From Clostridia bacterium (GTDB taxonomy: Bacteria; Bacillota; Clostridia; Christensenellales; Aristaeellaceae): DNA of 10,086 nucleotides. Positions 6,927 to 10,086 of the stretch are shown in pieces. The first letter of the stretch is position 1, and the number at the start of each line of letters is the position of its first letter. Under the pieces are notes generated by a model. The model ran no database searches and was not told the origin of the DNA. It was given only the letters and a program-made list of their open reading frames with translations. The DNA lies in assembly GCA_017620115.1 (NCBI GenBank), contig JAFZRB010000188.1, positions 1 through 10,086 on the forward strand. The letters are read 5' to 3'. The translations under genes and the position numbers were made by a program.

Positions 6927-7883
6927 ATGGATATGATTCAAAAATTCGCCTCCCTGGGCATCGTGCCCGTGATCAAGCTGAACGACCCCGCCGACGCGGT
7001 GCCGCTGTGCCGGGCGCTGGCGAAGGGCGGGCTTCCGGTGGCGGAGATCACCTTCCGCACCGCCGCGGCTGAGGAATCCATCCGCCGCGTGGCCAAAGAG
7101 CTCCCCGACGTGCTGGTGGGCGCGGGCACGGTGCTCACCGTCGAACAGGCCGACAAGGCCATGAACGCCGGCGCGCAGTTCATCGTGACGCCCGGCTTCA
7201 ACCCCGAAGTCGTGGGCCATTGCGTGGAAAAGGGCTATCCCATCTTCCCCGGCTGCCCCACGACCAGCGACATCGAGCAGGCCATCCGCTTCGGCCTGAA
7301 GGTCGTGAAATTCTTCCCCGCGGAGGCCATGGGCGGCGTCGCCACCATCAAGGCCGTGAGCGCGCCTTACGGCGACATGCTGTTCATGCCTACCGGCGGC
7401 GTGAACGAGGACAACCTGAACACTTACCTGTCTTTCCCGAAGATCATCGCCTGCGGCGGCAGCTGGATGGCCAAAAGCGACCTCATCGAGGCGGGCGCGT
7501 TCGACAAGATCGAGGAGATCACCCGCAGCGCCGTGCGCAAAATGCTGGGCTTCGAGCTGGTTCACGTGGGAATCAACTGCGGAAACGCCGAAGAGGCCAG
7601 CGCCGTGGCGAAGAAGTTCAGCGCGCTGTTCGGCTGGCCGGTCAAAGAAGGCAATTCCTCCGATTTCGCCGGGGCGTATATCGAGGCCATGAAAGCGCCC
7701 GGCCGCGGCAGGAACGGCCACCTCGCCGTGGCAACCAATTCCGTGGCGCGCGCGATGGCCTATCTCGAGGCGCAGGGCTTCGCGTTCGACGAGAGCAGCC
7801 TGAAGCTTAAAAACGGCAAACCCGCCGTGGTGTATCTGGCCGATGAAATCGGCGGTTTCGCCATTCACCTGTTCCAGAAATAA
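6927..7883 (+). CDS. eda: KDPG/KHG aldolase fused to a C-terminal glyoxalase-like (VOC) domain
   Basis: This is a 318-residue cytoplasmic protein in two parts. Residues 1 to about 208 are a class I KDPG/KHG aldolase, the usual full length of Eda (about 210). This enzyme cleaves 2-keto-3-deoxy-6-phosphogluconate to pyruvate and glyceraldehyde 3-phosphate, or 4-hydroxy-2-oxoglutarate to pyruvate and glyoxylate. The catalytic pair is present: Glu40 in AEITFRT and the Schiff-base Lys128 in VVKFFPAE. Arg44 and the GGV loop (157-159) also match the family. Residues about 209-318 (FELVHVGINCGN to GGFAIHLFQK) look like a half-glyoxalase/VOC fold with a conserved-looking opening His213. The role of this domain is unknown; metal-assisted processing of a keto sugar acid or dimerisation are possibilities. 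AAGGAG (6911-6916) sets the start. The gene lies between its own promoter and terminator, beside sugar uptake and isomerase genes. Confidence 0.88.
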   Translation: MDMIQKFASLGIVPVIKLNDPADAVPLCRALAKGGLPVAEITFRTAAAEESIRRVAKELPDVLVGAGTVLTVEQADKAMNAGAQFIVTPGFNPEVVGHCVEKGYPIFPGCPTTSDIEQAIRFGLKVVKFFPAEAMGGVATIKAVSAPYGDMLFMPTGGVNEDNLNTYLSFPKIIACGGSWMAKSDLIEAGAFDKIEEITRSAVRKMLGFELVHVGINCGNAEEASAVAKKFSALFGWPVKEGNSSDFAGAYIEAMKAPGRGRNGHLAVATNSVARAMAYLEAQGFAFDESSLKLKNGKPAVVYLADEIGGFAIHLFQK

Positions 7884-7911
7884 AACCGCCTGTTTTCCCA
7901 AATCCGATCAG

Positions 7912-7954
7912 AGAAAAGAGCCTGAGCGCCGCGTGCGCGCGCGGGCTCTTTTCT
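7912..7954. terminator. Strong stem-loop terminator, probably bidirectional
   Basis: AGAAAAGAGCC (7912-7922) pairs perfectly with GGCTCTTTTCT (7944-7954). The 21-base GC-rich loop can itself fold. The T-rich right arm follows a GC-rich top, and the A-rich left arm would act likewise on the other strand. It lies 28 bases after the aldolase stop. Confidence 0.8.
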
Positions 7955-8155
7955 GTTTGCGGCCGTTTTATGCGGCCGGCGTCCGCGTGAAAAGCGCGGC
8001 CCGTCCATTTACGGCAATCGGGATATTACATAATCAGAACGGTATTAGAACGATTCCGCGCACCGGAAAATGGCAGGCCGGACGGTACAGTTGGGCTGAT
8101 TCGCAGGTGATTTGATGAAATCCGCTCTCAATAAGCGTCGAATGTAAAAAACATA
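7955..8155. other. Long intergenic region between aldolase and isomerase
   Basis: The gap between the two genes is 369 bases (7884-8252), including the terminator and the next promoter. The remaining middle part holds no convincing gene. It contains two copies of GCGGCCG (7959-7965 and 7972-7978), whose palindromic cores could form a 6-bp hairpin, and an AT-richer section from about 8030. Room exists for upstream regulatory sites or a small RNA, but nothing specific can be supported. Confidence 0.4.
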
Positions 8156-8184
8156 TTGCAACGCGGATGGGCGGGATGTATAAT
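8156..8184 (+). promoter_or_regulatory. Predicted promoter of the isomerase-sulfatase unit
   Basis: TTGCAA (8156-8161), an exact 17-base spacer and a perfect TATAAT (8179-8184). The expected transcription start is about 8191, giving a leader of roughly 60 nt before the ATG at 8253. A 10-base sequence inside the spacer is repeated downstream of the start site (see the direct repeat entry). Confidence 0.75.
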
Positions 8185-8210
8185 GGGCGTAGAATTGGCC
8201 CGGATGGGCG
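8164..8210. repeat. Direct repeat CGGATGGGCG flanking the -10 box
   Basis: CGGATGGGCG occurs at 8164-8173, between the -35 and -10 boxes, and again at 8201-8210, just after the expected transcription start. The copies are 37 bases apart start to start, about three and a half helical turns. The placement would suit binding of a repressor, but no regulator gene is in the window and two short GC-rich copies could be chance. Confidence 0.4.
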
Positions 8211-8252
8211 AACAACGCGACAACAAACGACAACTGGGGAGGGCAAGGATTC

Positions 8253-9047
8253 ATGAAACTGGGCGTGAATACGGTTCTTTTCAAGGGCACGGGCGTGAAG
8301 AACGCCATGAAGGCCATCAAGGCCGCGGGCTATGACGGCGTGGAGCTGTCCGCAATTCAGGGCATGTGCGAGCACCTGGTGCTCGACGCGTGGGAAACGC
8401 AGGCTCCGCTGGTCAAGGCCGCCGCGAAGGAGGCGGGCGTGGAACTGCTCTCGATGGAGGTCGCCTCGCTGGACGAGGAGCGCCTCACCAAGGCGTTCAA
8501 GGCCGCGCAGTACCTGGGCGTCCCGGTGGTCAACGTGGGCCCCGGCGGCAAGATGGACGTGGAGGAAGACGTTGTGAAATCCATCGAAACGCTGACCGCC
8601 CGCGCGAAGCTGGCCGCGCAGTACGGCGTGAAGCTGTGCTGCAAGGCGCACGTGGGCTGCGCCATCCACGACACGCCCACCACCCTGCGCGCCATGGAGG
8701 CCATTCAGCTGGATTCGTTCGGCATCGACATGGATCCCAGCCACATCCACCGCGCGGGCGAGAAGCCCGAGGAAGCGCTGGCCAAGGTCGTCTCGCGCAT
8801 GGGCCACGTGCACATCCGCGACTGCAAGGGCCCCGGCCCCGCGCCGGGCGCTCCCGCCGACCAGGCCTGCGGCCGCGGCGAGATCAACCTGTACGGCTAC
8901 TTCAAAGCCCTGGTCGACGCGGGCTACGAGGGCCCCGTGTGCCTGGAGGTCATCGGCCCCGAGCAGACCATGCAGGCCGCGCAGGCCATCGCCAGCGAGA
9001 GCTTCGGCTACATGAACGCCATTCTGAAAATGCTGGGCAATCGATAA
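8253..9047 (+). CDS. Sugar phosphate isomerase/epimerase, xylose-isomerase-like TIM barrel
   Basis: This 264-residue cytoplasmic protein belongs to the AP_endonuc_2 (xylose isomerase-like) TIM-barrel superfamily, which includes IolE, IolH, hydroxypyruvate isomerase and sugar epimerases. The opening MKLGVNT and the repeated strand-helix pattern are typical. Likely divalent-metal ligands are Glu in GVELSA (about 31), residues around KAHVG, Asp in GIDMDPSHIH, His in GHVHIRD and Glu in CLEVIG near the end. The family is about 250-300 residues, so the protein is complete. The ribosome site is GGGGAGGG (8236-8243), with AAGGA also close to the ATG. It is first in a two-gene unit with the sulfatase-like gene 41 bases downstream. 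Substrates in this superfamily cannot be read from sequence; a keto/aldo sugar, sugar acid or sugar phosphate is expected. Confidence 0.88.
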   Translation: MKLGVNTVLFKGTGVKNAMKAIKAAGYDGVELSAIQGMCEHLVLDAWETQAPLVKAAAKEAGVELLSMEVASLDEERLTKAFKAAQYLGVPVVNVGPGGKMDVEEDVVKSIETLTARAKLAAQYGVKLCCKAHVGCAIHDTPTTLRAMEAIQLDSFGIDMDPSHIHRAGEKPEEALAKVVSRMGHVHIRDCKGPGPAPGAPADQACGRGEINLYGYFKALVDAGYEGPVCLEVIGPEQTMQAAQAIASESFGYMNAILKMLGNR

Positions 9048-9088
9048 ATGGATTACAGTTGCAACGAACTATAGGGAGGACAATGAAC

Positions 9089-10086
9089 ATGGCCAAGAAA
9101 CCGAATCTTCTGTTCTTCGGCATTGACAGCCTGCGCCGCAACCACATGAGCCACTACGGCTACGGACGGCTCACCACCCCGCACATCACCAAGTACGCCG
9201 AGGGCGGCATTACCTTCGACAACTGCTTCTCCGCGCACATCCCCACCACCCCCGGCTATTCCAACATGCTGACCGGCCGCGACTGCTTCGGCACCGACGT
9301 GGTGGCGCTGGGCCAGAAGGCCATCATCGACGGCGTGCCGGTGCTGGCCGAGATCCTGCGCGACAACGGCTACAACACCACTTGCGTGGGCTTCCAGGGC
9401 AACGCGGGCGGCCGCGGCTACGACACCTACCTCTCCTTCCCCGGCTGGGGCCCCGACCACGACGACGGACGCGCCCACAAGGCCGAAAACCTGAACGCGG
9501 TGGCCATTCCCGAGCTGGAGCGCCTGGCGAAGGAGGACAAGCCCTTCATGCTGTTTCTGCGCCACATGGATCCGCACTCGCCCTACCTCGCGCCCGCGCC
9601 GTTCGACAACATGTTCTTCCAGGGCGACGCCTTTGATCCCAACGACAAGCGCATGCAGAAGGTGTACGACTTCAAGCCCTTCGGCGACTACATCAAAAGC
9701 TGGGTGCCCGAAGGCTGCACCAACCCGGACTACGTCATCGCGCAGTACGACGGCGCCGTGGCCTACATGGACAGCTGCATCCAGCAGATCCTCACCAAGC
9801 TGCACGATCTGAACCTCGAGGAGGACACCATCGTCATCTTCGTGTCCGACCACGGCGAGACGCTGTACGACCACGACTGCTACTTCGACCATCACGGCAT
9901 GTACGATCCCACGCTCGTAGTGCCCTTCGCGGTGGTGTGGAAAAATCACCTTCCCGCGGGCGTCAGGATCAAGGATTATATGCAGCTAAAGGATGTCACG
10001 CCCACCCTGCTCGAGATCATGGGCATCAAAGTGGACCTGCCCTCGAAGGCCGCAGCATGATGCCGCTGGTACGGGGCGAGAAGCGC
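9089..10086 (+). pseudogene. Sulfatase-superfamily hydrolase, frameshifted and cut by the window edge
   Basis: The intact frame runs from ATG 9089 to TGA 10058-10060 (323 residues). The protein is of the sulfatase/alkaline phosphatase superfamily: NLLFFGIDSLR with metal ligand Asp13, a TGR motif (62-64), HMDPHSPY (159-166), VSDHGE with Asp254 and His255, then DHHG and YDP. Relatives are usually 450-500 residues. The last residues (SKAAA) do not belong: read one base out of frame from about 10044, the DNA gives EGRSMMPLVRGEKR, the sulfatase element that normally follows. Restoring one T near 10043 gives LPFEGRSMMPLVRGEKR and opens the frame to the window end. The formylglycine position (C/S-x-P-x-R) reads T-T-P-G-Y (53-57), so it may be a phospho-ester hydrolase rather than a true sulfatase. 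ATG 9089 is preferred over 9083 because GGGAGG (9074-9079) lies 9 bases away, not 3. Confidence 0.8.

Noticed and set aside
6846..7901. Minus-strand open frame of 351 codons opposite the aldolase
   Set aside because: Its composition is explained by the complement of the aldolase codons, and no motif or promoter supports it.
8156..9066. TTGCAACG present both at the -35 of the isomerase promoter and upstream of the sulfatase-like gene (9059-9066)
   Set aside because: An 8-base match twice in 10 kb is within chance, and no promoter is visible at the second copy.
8366..9082. Plus-strand extension that would add about 240 residues in front of the sulfatase-like protein
   Set aside because: The stretch is an Arg/Gly/Pro-rich out-of-frame reading of the isomerase gene. 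The sulfatase fold begins right after the ribosome site at 9074-9079.

Overview
The window looks like a chromosomal segment of a GC-rich member of the Firmicutes (Clostridia-like). This is inferred from strong AGGAGG-type ribosome binding sites, textbook TTGAnn-N17-TATAAT promoters, heavy use of C/G-ending codons in the sugar genes, and protein families typical of gut or rumen clostridia. All supported genes are on the + strand. The species cannot be named from the sequence alone.

Left part (1-1357): an eroded accessory region. It holds a winged-helix C-terminal remnant (109-273, resembling the tail of Fic-type proteins), a truncated start of a type I restriction methylase HsdM (294-443), and an intact, AT-richer gene for a small M50-like membrane metalloprotease (527-1048). 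A 309-base gap follows, with little beyond a possible 35-codon remnant.

Middle (1296-6800): a ribose/galactose-type (CUT2) sugar ABC importer. A promoter at 1296-1324 reads into a helical protein of unknown function (DUF6553-like, 1358-1963). With no visible terminator, this is followed by the double-domain ATPase (2016-3506) and two paralogous permeases (3521-4492, 4505-5512). The substrate-binding protein (5674-6720) has its own strong promoter, a structured 5' leader of about 110 nt containing a perfect 20-bp palindrome, and a strong intrinsic terminator.

Right part (6862-10086): catabolic genes in two further transcription units. One encodes a KDPG/KHG aldolase fused to a glyoxalase-fold (VOC) domain (6927-7883), bounded by a promoter and a terminator. 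The other encodes a TIM-barrel sugar phosphate isomerase/epimerase (8253-9047) followed by a sulfatase/alkaline-phosphatase-superfamily hydrolase (9089 to beyond the window). The hydrolase has Thr where classical sulfatases have the formylglycine Cys/Ser. Its frame is broken at about 10043 by what looks like a single missing T.

Together the locus reads as import of a sugar or sugar acid, removal of a sulfate- or phosphate-type ester, isomerisation, and aldol cleavage of a 2-keto-3-deoxy acid to pyruvate plus an aldehyde. The substrate is unknown. No dehydratase, keto-deoxy sugar kinase or transcriptional regulator lies in the window. I found no tRNA, rRNA, CRISPR array or intact mobile element.
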